Positions 30,603 to 39,173 of a stretch of DNA of 59,317 nt are shown here, piece after piece (the stretch's first letter is position 1; every line of letters starts with the position of its first letter). The DNA is from Flavobacteriaceae bacterium (lineage in GTDB: Bacteria > Bacteroidota > Bacteroidia > Flavobacteriales > Flavobacteriaceae), in contig CANHKZ010000002.1 of assembly GCA_947461425.1 (NCBI GenBank), positions 1-59,317 of the forward strand, in the 5' to 3' direction. Made by a program: the position numbers and the translations under genes. Below the pieces are notes generated by a model. It was given only the letters and a program-made list of their open reading frames with translations, was not told where the DNA came from and ran no database searches.

Positions 30603-31106
30603 ATGAAGAAAATCTTTTTTATGACCTTTTTAGGTCTTTTATTATTAAGTGTCTCGGCTTTTGAAGTTCATAAGTTTTATATGGCTATTTTTCAGGTCAA
30701 TTATGTGCCTGAAAAGAAGATGGTCCAAATCACCTCTCGTATTTTTGTCGATGACTTGAATTTGGCTATTGAAAAAAAATTTGGCAAAAAAGTCTTTTTA
30801 GGTTCAGAGAAAGAGTCTTCAGAAGATCAACAAATGCTAAAAAAATATTTCACTGATAATTTGACGATTACAATAAATGGAGAACTGCAACCCGTTATTT
30901 TTTTAAGCAAAGAATTGGATGGTGATATTTTGGTTTGTTACAGCAGAATTGTATCAGTTGCTAAACTTCAGTCAGCTGAAATCACCAATACATTGCTTAC
31001 ACATTGGAATTCAGAACAACAAAATATTTTGCATTTCAACGCATTTGGTAAAAAAGAAACGTTTCTTTTTACCCCTTCACATAAAACAGAAATGTTAAAA
31101 TTCTAA
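30603..31106 (+). CDS. DUF6702-like secreted protein
   Basis: Signal peptide, HKFYMAIFQVNYVPEKKMVQITSRIFVDDLNLAIEKKFGKK. Confidence 0.7.
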   Translation: MKKIFFMTFLGLLLLSVSAFEVHKFYMAIFQVNYVPEKKMVQITSRIFVDDLNLAIEKKFGKKVFLGSEKESSEDQQMLKKYFTDNLTITINGELQPVIFLSKELDGDILVCYSRIVSVAKLQSAEITNTLLTHWNSEQQNILHFNAFGKKETFLFTPSHKTEMLKF

Positions 31107-31162
31107 TTTTCACGAATCATTTTATATAAATTAACTATTTTCACAAGCTAAAATTTCTCAAA

Positions 31163-33406
31163 ATGAAAAAAATCGCATTATTATTACTTTTACCAGTAAT
31201 AACATTGGCTCAGGAGAAGCCAGCTGCCGTAGCTCCGAAACAAACTGGAAAGTACGACACGAATAAATTCAGTCAAATGTATGATTTGTTGGCTACGCCT
31301 AATATGTACCGTTCAGCTTCAGGCGCACCAGGACCAGCATATTATCAGCAACAAGCAGATTACAAGATTGATATTGAATTAGACGACAAAAATTCAAAAT
31401 TGATGGGTTCTGAAACAGTTACTTATACTAATAATTCGCCAGATACTTTAGAGTATTTATGGGTACAATTGGATCAAAATCAACAAGCTAAAACTTCTCA
31501 AACACCTTTAGTGGAAAGTCAAAAAATTGATCAGGTTTTGCCAGCTGAAAAGTTTGCTGCTGACTATTTGAAAGAAAAGGCTGATCGCGGATTTCATATT
31601 GAATATGTAAAAGACATAAAAGGTGCTCCTTTATCGTACACCATCAATCAAACGATGATGCGTATCAATTTGCCTGTACCAATGAAACCAGGTTCAACAT
31701 TTACTTTTTCTACAAAATGGTGGTATAACATCAACAATTATAGAAAAGAAGGAGGTCGATCTGGCTACGAGGCATTTGATAAAGACAGTAACAAAATTTA
31801 TGTAATTGCACAGTTTTATCCAAGAATGGCGGTTTACAATGACGTAGAAGGATGGCAAAACATGCAATTCTGGGGAACTGGCGAGTTTGCCTTGCCTTTT
31901 GGAAACTTTGATGTGAATATCACCGTTCCAGCTGACCATATTATTGAAGCAACGGGTGAATTAACAAATCCTGCTGAAATATTTACTCCAGTACAAATGC
32001 AACGCTATGTATTGGCTCAAAAAACGTTTGACAAGCCAGTTGTAATTGTTACACAAGATGAAGCAACCGCTGCTGAAAAAGGTTTTTCAGACAAGAAAAA
32101 AACGTGGAAATTTAGCGCTAAAAACGTGAGAGATTTTGGAATTGCCTCTTCTAGAAAGTTTATTTTTGATGCCATGGCAGTAAAATTAAGTACTAAAACC
32201 GTGATGGCTACTTCAGTTTATCCAAAAGAAGCAAATCCGCTTTGGGGAGAAACTTCTACACGTACTGTAGCACATACTTTGAAAAGCTATTCGTCTCATA
32301 CATTTGATTACCCTTATCCAAAAGCGGTTTCTGTTTCGGCAGAAGATCAAGGAATGGAATACCCAATGATTTGTTGGAATTTTGGAAGACCTGATGAGAA
32401 TGGTGTGACAAGTGAGCAAGTTAAAAACGGAATGATAGGAGTTGTTATTCATGAAGTAGGACATAACTTTTTTCCAATGATTGTTAATTCAGATGAACGT
32501 CAATGGTCATGGATGGACGAAGGGTTGAACACGTTTATGCAATATATGGCAGAACAAGAAATGGGTACTAATTTCCCATCAAGACGTGGTCCAGCAAAAA
32601 ATATTGTTCCTTACATGAGTGGTGATCAAAAATTCTTAGAGCCAATTATGTCTAATTCTGAAACTATTTATCAATTTGGTAATAATGCTTATGGAAAACC
32701 AGCAACTGGATTAAATATTTTGAGAGAAACCATTATGGGTCGTGAATTGTTTGATCATGCTTTTAAAGTGTACGCTAACCGATGGAAATTCAAACACCCA
32801 ACTCCAGAAGACTTTTTTAGAACAATGGAAGATGCTTCTGCTTTTGATTTGGATTGGTTTGTTAGAGGTTGGTTTTATTCTACAGATTTCGTAGATATAG
32901 GTGTAGAAGACGTAAAACAATATTATGTTTCTGAAACGGCAACTTCTGATTTAAAAGATGTAAAGGTAAGACGAGGCCGTTTTGGTTCGGAAAAAGGACC
33001 ATTTGTATATTTAGTTTCAGGTCAAAATGCAGAGATGAATCCAAAGGATAAGAAAGCATTGAAAATTCAAGACGTTAAATTGCTTTCGGATTATGTAGAT
33101 CAAAATCTATCTACCGAAGAAAAAGCCAATTTGAAAGCTCCTAACTATTTTTACGAAGTAACTTTCAATAAACCAGGCGGAATGTTAATGCCAATTTTAG
33201 TGGAATTGACTTACGAAGACGATACAAAAGAAAGTTTCAAATATCCTGCTCAGATTTGGAGAAAAGGTAACGATACGGCTCGAAAAGTATATGCTACACA
33301 AAAAGCGGTCAAAAAAATTCAAATTGATCCAAAATTAGAAACAGCGGATATTGATGTAACAAATAACACTTGGCCAAAACAAGAAGTCAAATCAAAATTT
33401 GAATAA
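31163..33406 (+). CDS. M1 family metallopeptidase
   Basis: Signal peptide; HEVGHNFFPMIVNSDERQWSWMDEGLNTFMQ (HExxH). Confidence 0.92.
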   Translation: MKKIALLLLLPVITLAQEKPAAVAPKQTGKYDTNKFSQMYDLLATPNMYRSASGAPGPAYYQQQADYKIDIELDDKNSKLMGSETVTYTNNSPDTLEYLWVQLDQNQQAKTSQTPLVESQKIDQVLPAEKFAADYLKEKADRGFHIEYVKDIKGAPLSYTINQTMMRINLPVPMKPGSTFTFSTKWWYNINNYRKEGGRSGYEAFDKDSNKIYVIAQFYPRMAVYNDVEGWQNMQFWGTGEFALPFGNFDVNITVPADHIIEATGELTNPAEIFTPVQMQRYVLAQKTFDKPVVIVTQDEATAAEKGFSDKKKTWKFSAKNVRDFGIASSRKFIFDAMAVKLSTKTVMATSVYPKEANPLWGETSTRTVAHTLKSYSSHTFDYPYPKAVSVSAEDQGMEYPMICWNFGRPDENGVTSEQVKNGMIGVVIHEVGHNFFPMIVNSDERQWSWMDEGLNTFMQYMAEQEMGTNFPSRRGPAKNIVPYMSGDQKFLEPIMSNSETIYQFGNNAYGKPATGLNILRETIMGRELFDHAFKVYANRWKFKHPTPEDFFRTMEDASAFDLDWFVRGWFYSTDFVDIGVEDVKQYYVSETATSDLKDVKVRRGRFGSEKGPFVYLVSGQNAEMNPKDKKALKIQDVKLLSDYVDQNLSTEEKANLKAPNYFYEVTFNKPGGMLMPILVELTYEDDTKESFKYPAQIWRKGNDTARKVYATQKAVKKIQIDPKLETADIDVTNNTWPKQEVKSKFE

Positions 33407-33414
33407 GTTTTCAT

Positions 33415-33442
33415 AAAGGCTCCAATTGGAGCCTTTATTTTT
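33415..33442 (+). terminator. Terminator after M1 peptidase
   Basis: aaaggctccaattggagcctttatttttttt. Confidence 0.8.
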
Positions 33443-33512
33443 TTTATGATAATTTTAAAATAGTAGGTCTTGAATTTTGGTATCTTTGTGATCAAGAAAA
33501 AAATAGATAATT

Positions 33513-33905
33513 ATGTTTGGTATAGGTGGAGGCGAATTAATTTTCATCATGTTTATTGTCCTAATGTTATTTGGTTCTGATAAAGTTCCTGAAATTGCAA
33601 GAACATTAGGCAAAACAATGGCGCAAATTAAAAACGCTACGAACGATATAAAATCAGAAATTCAAAAAGGAGCCGAAGCAAATGGATTGGACAAACAATC
33701 ATTAGCCGATTTGACTGGAAATATTTCTGCTGAAATTGAAAAAGCCAAAGGTAATTTATTAGGGGATCCTTCTGCCATAACTGATTTTCCTGAAGTGGTA
33801 ACTTCTGAAATCAATAAAGTGCAACAAGGACTTTCGATTGAGGAAAACACAACTAAAACCATCGCCGTTGAAGAAGTAGATGGCCCTATAAAGCGTCAAG
33901 GATAA
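33513..33905 (+). CDS. tatA: Sec-independent translocase TatA/TatE family
   Basis: FGIGGGELIFIMFIVLMLFGSDKVPEIARTLGKTMAQIKNA. Confidence 0.9.
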   Translation: MFGIGGGELIFIMFIVLMLFGSDKVPEIARTLGKTMAQIKNATNDIKSEIQKGAEANGLDKQSLADLTGNISAEIEKAKGNLLGDPSAITDFPEVVTSEINKVQQGLSIEENTTKTIAVEEVDGPIKRQG

Positions 33906-34462
33906 TGTTGGAAAAGGTTTTGACTTTAGATTCTCAGTTATTGATTTTTCTGAACGGTTTAGGTTCGGAGAATTATGACGGGCTTTGGCTGTTTATTACC
34001 AAACAATCCAATTGGACACTTGTTTTTTTAATTGTGTTGTATTTGGTTTATAAAAAAATAGGCATAAAATCAACGCTCTATTTATTGGTTTTTGTTTCAC
34101 TTTTATTAGTTGTGACAGATCAAACTACCAATCTGTTTAAAGTTACTTTTCAGCGATTACGACCCTGTAATAATCCGGATATTAATACCATTATTCGAAT
34201 TGTAAAGCCAAGTAATTCCTTTAGCTTTTTTTCTGGGCATGCAGCCAATTCTATGGCGACAATGACTTTTTTATTCTTGATTTTGAAAAAGTATTACGGC
34301 TATGCTTTTCTAGTATTTTTATTTCCTTTGATTTTTGCCTATAGCCGAATTTACTTAGGCTTGCATTATCCGTTGGATATTTTGACAGGTTATTTGTTTG
34401 GGGCTACTTTTGGTTTTGTAACCTACAAACTGTATCAAAAATACATTCTAAAGGACTCTTGA
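33905..34462 (+). CDS. Phosphatase PAP2 family protein
   Basis: FQRLRPCNNP, SFSFFSGHAANS, YSRIYLGLHYPLDIL. Confidence 0.92.
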   Translation: MLEKVLTLDSQLLIFLNGLGSENYDGLWLFITKQSNWTLVFLIVLYLVYKKIGIKSTLYLLVFVSLLLVVTDQTTNLFKVTFQRLRPCNNPDINTIIRIVKPSNSFSFFSGHAANSMATMTFLFLILKKYYGYAFLVFLFPLIFAYSRIYLGLHYPLDILTGYLFGATFGFVTYKLYQKYILKDS

Positions 34463-35089
34463 AACAGTTAATCCATCTCTAATTGGTAATAAAACCGTTT
34501 CTACTCTAGTGTCATTTTTTAGCAATTGATTATATTCTAAGAGGACTTTGGTGCTCCAATCATTATTTTGAAGTGGTTCTAAAATTTTTCCGCTCCACAA
34601 CACATTGTCTGATAAAATGATGCCTCCTTTATTCATTTTAGGAACGATCATTTCAAAATAATGAATATAATTTTCTTTGTCGGCATCAATAAAGACTAAA
34701 TCAAATTGCAGGTCAAGACTTGGAATAATGTTTATGGCTTCTCCCAAATGCTGCACGATTTGAGTTCCCCAAGGCGATTTGTCAAAATACTTTCGTTGAA
34801 AATCAACTAATTCCTCTTTGATATCGATGGTGTGTAATTGTCCTTTATCTTGCATGCCCTCACACAAACACAAAGCCGAATAGCCCGTGTAGGTGCCAAT
34901 TTCAAGAATGTTTACAGGTCGAATCAATTTAGACAACATACTCAAAACACGTCCCTGAAAATGGCCGCTTAACATTCTGGGCAACAAAATCTTTTGATAG
35001 GTTTCTTTGTTTAAATCCGCTAAATGTTGCGGTTCGTTTTCAGAATGGTGTTCGATATAATCTTCGAGTTCTTGAGAAATGAAGTGCAT
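34448..35089 (-). CDS. O-methyltransferase
   Basis: ILEIGTYTGYSALCLCEGM, LVFIDADKENYIHYFE, GGIILSDNVLWSG. Confidence 0.92.
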   Translation of the reverse strand: MHFISQELEDYIEHHSENEPQHLADLNKETYQKILLPRMLSGHFQGRVLSMLSKLIRPVNILEIGTYTGYSALCLCEGMQDKGQLHTIDIKEELVDFQRKYFDKSPWGTQIVQHLGEAINIIPSLDLQFDLVFIDADKENYIHYFEMIVPKMNKGGIILSDNVLWSGKILEPLQNNDWSTKVLLEYNQLLKNDTRVETVLLPIRDGLTVSRVL

Positions 35090-35195
35090 TGGATATTTTT
35101 TTCAATTGGTGCAAAGTTATTAAATTATCAAAACACAGGTGAGCATTTATACGAATTGATGAAATTAATTAACTAATACTCCTTAAATTTGCGCC

Positions 35196-36236
35196 ATGCA
35201 AATCGAGAAAAAAGATATTCGGGCCTTATCCAAAGAACAATTGCGTGATTTTTTTATTTCCAATGGAGACAAAGCTTTTCGTGGCAACCAAGTCTATGAA
35301 TGGTTGTGGAGTAAAGGCGCACATTCTTTTGAGGATATGACTAATGTGGCAAAACCCACTCGGCAGATGCTCGAAGACCATTTTGTTATCAATCATATCA
35401 AAGTCGATACAATGCAACGTAGCGAAGACGGAACAGTTAAAAATGCCGTTCGTTTGCATGATGGATTAATTGTAGAATCGGTTTTAATTCCTACCGCAAC
35501 AAGAACTACGGCTTGTGTTTCTAGTCAGGTGGGGTGTAGTTTGGATTGTAATTTTTGTGCTACTTCACGCTTAAAGCGAATGCGTAATTTAGAACCAGGA
35601 GAAATTTACGACCAAGTAGTAGCAATTGACAGAGAAAGTCGTTTGTATTACAATCACCCACTTTCTAATATTGTTTTTATGGGAATGGGAGAGCCGTTGA
35701 TGAATTACAATAATGTCATCAAGGCAATTGATATGATTACCTCGCCAGAGGGTTTGGGAATGTCTCCCAAACGAATTATGGTTTCGACTTCAGGTGTGCC
35801 AAAGATGATTAAGAAATTAGCCGATGATGACGTTAAATTCAAATTAGCGGTTTCATTACACTCTGCCATTGACGAAATCCGTTCTCGAATTATGCCTTTT
35901 AGCGAAAATTTTCCTTTGGCTGATTTGCGTGAATCCTTGGAATATTGGTACCGAAAAACAAAAAGTAAGATTTCTTATGAATATGTAGTTTGGAAAGGAA
36001 TCAATGATGACAAAGCTTCGGTTGACGCCTTGGTCAAATTCTGTAGGTATGTTCCTTGCAAAGTAAATCTAATCGAATACAATCCAATTGATGATGGCGA
36101 ATTTCAACAAGCATCAGAAGAAGCTATTGCAGCTTACATTAAAGCATTGGAAGCTTCTGGCATTGTAGTCAAAGTAAGAAGAAGTCGCGGCAAAGATATT
36201 GATGCAGCTTGTGGACAATTGGCTAATAAATCTTAA
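35196..36236 (+). CDS. rlmN: 23S rRNA (adenine2503-C2)-methyltransferase
   Basis: Radical SAM CSLDCNFCATS, IVFMGMGEPLMNY, SLHSAIDEIRSRIMP. Confidence 0.95.
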   Translation: MQIEKKDIRALSKEQLRDFFISNGDKAFRGNQVYEWLWSKGAHSFEDMTNVAKPTRQMLEDHFVINHIKVDTMQRSEDGTVKNAVRLHDGLIVESVLIPTATRTTACVSSQVGCSLDCNFCATSRLKRMRNLEPGEIYDQVVAIDRESRLYYNHPLSNIVFMGMGEPLMNYNNVIKAIDMITSPEGLGMSPKRIMVSTSGVPKMIKKLADDDVKFKLAVSLHSAIDEIRSRIMPFSENFPLADLRESLEYWYRKTKSKISYEYVVWKGINDDKASVDALVKFCRYVPCKVNLIEYNPIDDGEFQQASEEAIAAYIKALEASGIVVKVRRSRGKDIDAACGQLANKS

Positions 36237-36301
36237 AAATCACCTTTTTTAATTAGACTTGCTAGGTTGTAAAGATATTATCTTTAGTACCTTTGATCGC
36301 A

Positions 36302-37279
36302 ATGAATATTACTTCTCAAATAAAACAGCCTATTTTGACCGAAATGGAACTTTTTGAAAAAAAGTTCTTTGAATCGATGTCTTCCAATGTGGCGTTGTTA
36401 AACAGAATTACCTATTTTATTGTCAATCGAAAAGGAAAACAAATGCGTCCGATGTTTGTTTTTTTGACAGCTAAAATGGTGTCAGATGGCAATGTTAATG
36501 AGCGAACGTATCGAGGTGCATCAGTAATCGAATTGATACATACGGCCACTTTGGTTCATGATGATGTGGTGGATGATAGTAATCGCCGACGTGGATTTTT
36601 CTCTTTAAATGCGCTTTGGAAAAATAAAATTGCGGTTTTAGTGGGTGATTATCTACTTTCTAAAGGATTGTTGCTATCTATTGATAATGGTGATTTTGAT
36701 TTATTACGGATTATATCGGTTGCCGTTCGTGAAATGAGCGAGGGCGAGTTACTTCAGATTGAAAAAGCCCGCCGATTAGATATCACAGAAGATATTTATT
36801 ACGAAATTATCCGCAAAAAAACAGCAACATTAATAGCTGCTTGTTGTGCCTTAGGAGCCCAATCAGTTATTCAAGATGGAGTGCAAGTTGACAATATGTA
36901 TCGCTTTGGAGAACTAATTGGGATGGCCTTCCAAATCAAAGATGACTTGTTTGATTACACCGAGGATGCTATTGGAAAACCTACAGGAATTGACATTAAA
37001 GAACAAAAAATGACTTTACCTTTAATTCATGTTTTGAATACGTGTACAGCTAAAGAAAAAAGTTGGTTAATCAATTCGATAAAGAACCACAATAAAGACA
37101 AGAAAATGGTTAAAGAAGTGATTACTTTTGTTAAGAGCAATAATGGTTTGATTTATGCCGAAAAAAGGATGCTTCAATTCCAACAAAAAGCATTACAGTT
37201 ATTGGCTAATTATCCTGATTCTACATACAAAGAGTCCTTAATTTTAATGGTTAATTATGTGATCGAAAGGAAAATATAA
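36302..37279 (+). CDS. Polyprenyl (octaprenyl-type) diphosphate synthase
   Basis: LIHTATLVHDDVVDDSNRRRG and IKDDLFDY Asp-rich motifs; ATG at 36302 preferred because 36293 sits inside a -7 box. Confidence 0.92.
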   Translation: MNITSQIKQPILTEMELFEKKFFESMSSNVALLNRITYFIVNRKGKQMRPMFVFLTAKMVSDGNVNERTYRGASVIELIHTATLVHDDVVDDSNRRRGFFSLNALWKNKIAVLVGDYLLSKGLLLSIDNGDFDLLRIISVAVREMSEGELLQIEKARRLDITEDIYYEIIRKKTATLIAACCALGAQSVIQDGVQVDNMYRFGELIGMAFQIKDDLFDYTEDAIGKPTGIDIKEQKMTLPLIHVLNTCTAKEKSWLINSIKNHNKDKKMVKEVITFVKSNNGLIYAEKRMLQFQQKALQLLANYPDSTYKESLILMVNYVIERKI

Positions 37280-37418
37280 TTTTTATAGAGGATTTTTATT
37301 TATTTTAGTTTCTTAAAACAGCCGAATAATTTATAATTTTTGACTACTATTTTCAAAAATTACTAATATCTTAAATTAAAGGTGAATAATTTAAAATATT
37401 AATTATTAAATTTGTCTG

Positions 37419-38198
37419 ATGAAAATTCCAAAACAAAAAATAGTACTGATAGAAGACGATGTGGCCCTAGGAAACTCTATCCTGGAATTATTGCTATTGA
37501 GTAATTTTGATGTCACTTGGTTTGAAGATAGTAGGGAGGCCTTACAATATCTCAATGAGCAAACCCCAGATTTAATTATTAGTGATCTGATGATGCCAGC
37601 AATGAACGGTGAAGAATTGTATCTTAACATTCGGAAAAATAAAAAATTTGTAACCGTACCTTTCATCATTATTACGGCTAACATTGATGATGAGGTTAAA
37701 TTGCGACAGTTGGAACATGGCGTAAATGACTATATCATGAAGCCGTTTAAAGTGAAAGAGTTGATTTTTAAAGTAAATAATGTATTAGAACTTAAAAGAA
37801 ATATTGAAAAGAACTTTGGAATTGACCCTTTCTCTAAAGTTACTATTAAATTATCTGAAAAAGATTTTCTTACCTCATTAAATGAACTTCTTTTAAAAGG
37901 GATTAAAAAAAGACCGGATTTAGATGAATTATCTAAAAAATTATTTATCAGCAAGTCTACCCTCGATAAACGAATTCGAAAACTTACCAACAAAAATATT
38001 AGTCAATACATTAGAGAATTTAAAATTCAATATGCTATGAAGTTGATTGATTTGGGTGAAAGAAATATTCAATTTCTTGTTGACGAAACTGGTTTTGCCT
38101 CTTTTTCTTATTTTTCAACTAGTTTTAAGGGCTATAGTAAATCCAGTCCTAGAGATTACATTAAATCTGTGCAAACTGCGGGTTTTAAAAAACAATAA
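37419..38198 (+). CDS. Response regulator with AraC-type HTH output domain
   Basis: LIEDDVALGNSILELLLLS, DLIISDLMMPAMNGEEL, KPFKVKELI; C-terminal LSKKLFISKSTLDKRIRKLTNKNISQYIREFKIQYAMKLI. Confidence 0.92.
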   Translation: MKIPKQKIVLIEDDVALGNSILELLLLSNFDVTWFEDSREALQYLNEQTPDLIISDLMMPAMNGEELYLNIRKNKKFVTVPFIIITANIDDEVKLRQLEHGVNDYIMKPFKVKELIFKVNNVLELKRNIEKNFGIDPFSKVTIKLSEKDFLTSLNELLLKGIKKRPDLDELSKKLFISKSTLDKRIRKLTNKNISQYIREFKIQYAMKLIDLGERNIQFLVDETGFASFSYFSTSFKGYSKSSPRDYIKSVQTAGFKKQ

Positions 38199-38728
38199 TA
38201 ATTTTATAAAATTTTGAATTAGTACTATTCTTTTCTATCGGAAAGGTAAATAGCGGATTTAATATATTTAATTGTTTACTTTTCAGGAGTTGAAAAGACA
38301 ATTTAATCGATTTAATATTTAAAATTCTTATAAATCCAAATACACTTCGCTCCCTGGAATAATTTAGACATGATTTTGAATCCTAATTATAAGAATGCTT
38401 CCTATAGCAATAGAATTATAGTAGCCTTAACTTTCTTTTTTTTGTTTTATTCGGAATTATACTTTGTAAAAATTAGTCATTACAAAACTCAACTTTCCCT
38501 ATATTTTGTAAACGTCAATATTGTGATATATAAAAGAAAATCAAAATAAAAGATGTTGCAATAAATTTTCAATAAAAAATTAAATTATGAGTATTTTTTT
38601 TTAATTTATCTATTAAAACAAATTGAAATAAAAATACTTGGCTTACCTTTGGTACAAGATTTGGGATCTTTCTTACCGGGCAGTCTGTTCAGAAGATTTA
38701 TTGGGGGCAATGAATTTATGATTACATT

Positions 38729-39169
38729 TTAGTTAAAGCAGGCTGCTTCAGGTAAGATTTTACTAGTTTCCCTTTCATAACTTTTCTCACATTTTTTTAA
38801 GTTTTTTTTAGAATTACATTCTAAATGTATTTTTCCACTATTTATCTCAATTCTCGAAAAAAGGTTTTTTATAATTCTCTTGCGCCCAAAATTGTCACCA
38901 ATTAGTTCGTCTAATTCTTCTATACTTGCTGTTAAAATCATTACGTAAATCTCTGAGAGTTTTGAGGATATGTGTTTTTTAGAAATATACCCATTCAACT
39001 TAGGAAGTATCACTTCTTATAGAACTAAGTTAGGGAAGTGTAGTGTAACTTTTTCTAATCATTCTAATCCTTCTTGGGTTTCAAATATTTGGGATCCAAC
39101 TTAGGGATCTAATTCAACAATTGCCTCACCTAATTTGATTTCATCATCAATTAGTAAGTCTTTCTTCAT
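38729..39169 (-). pseudogene. Decayed response-regulator (CheY-like receiver) gene with three in-frame stops
   Basis: One continuous frame: MKKDLLIDDEIKLGEAIVELDP*VGSQIFETQEGLE*LEKVTLHFPNLVL*EVILPKLNGY...VMILTASIEELDELIG...; stops at codons 23, 37, 51. Confidence 0.8.
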
Positions 39170-39173
39170 TTTA

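Noticed and set aside
31694-32920. Several minus ORFs antisense to the M1 peptidase
   Set aside because: Alternative-frame ORFs of a conserved CDS, no start/ribosome-site or family support.
38729-39169. Stop-codon readthrough/recoding in the response-regulator frame
   Set aside because: Three stops of two types (TAA, TGA, TAA) plus a non-Asp at the phosphosite fit decay better; no recoding elements seen. The regular 14-codon spacing looks coincidental.
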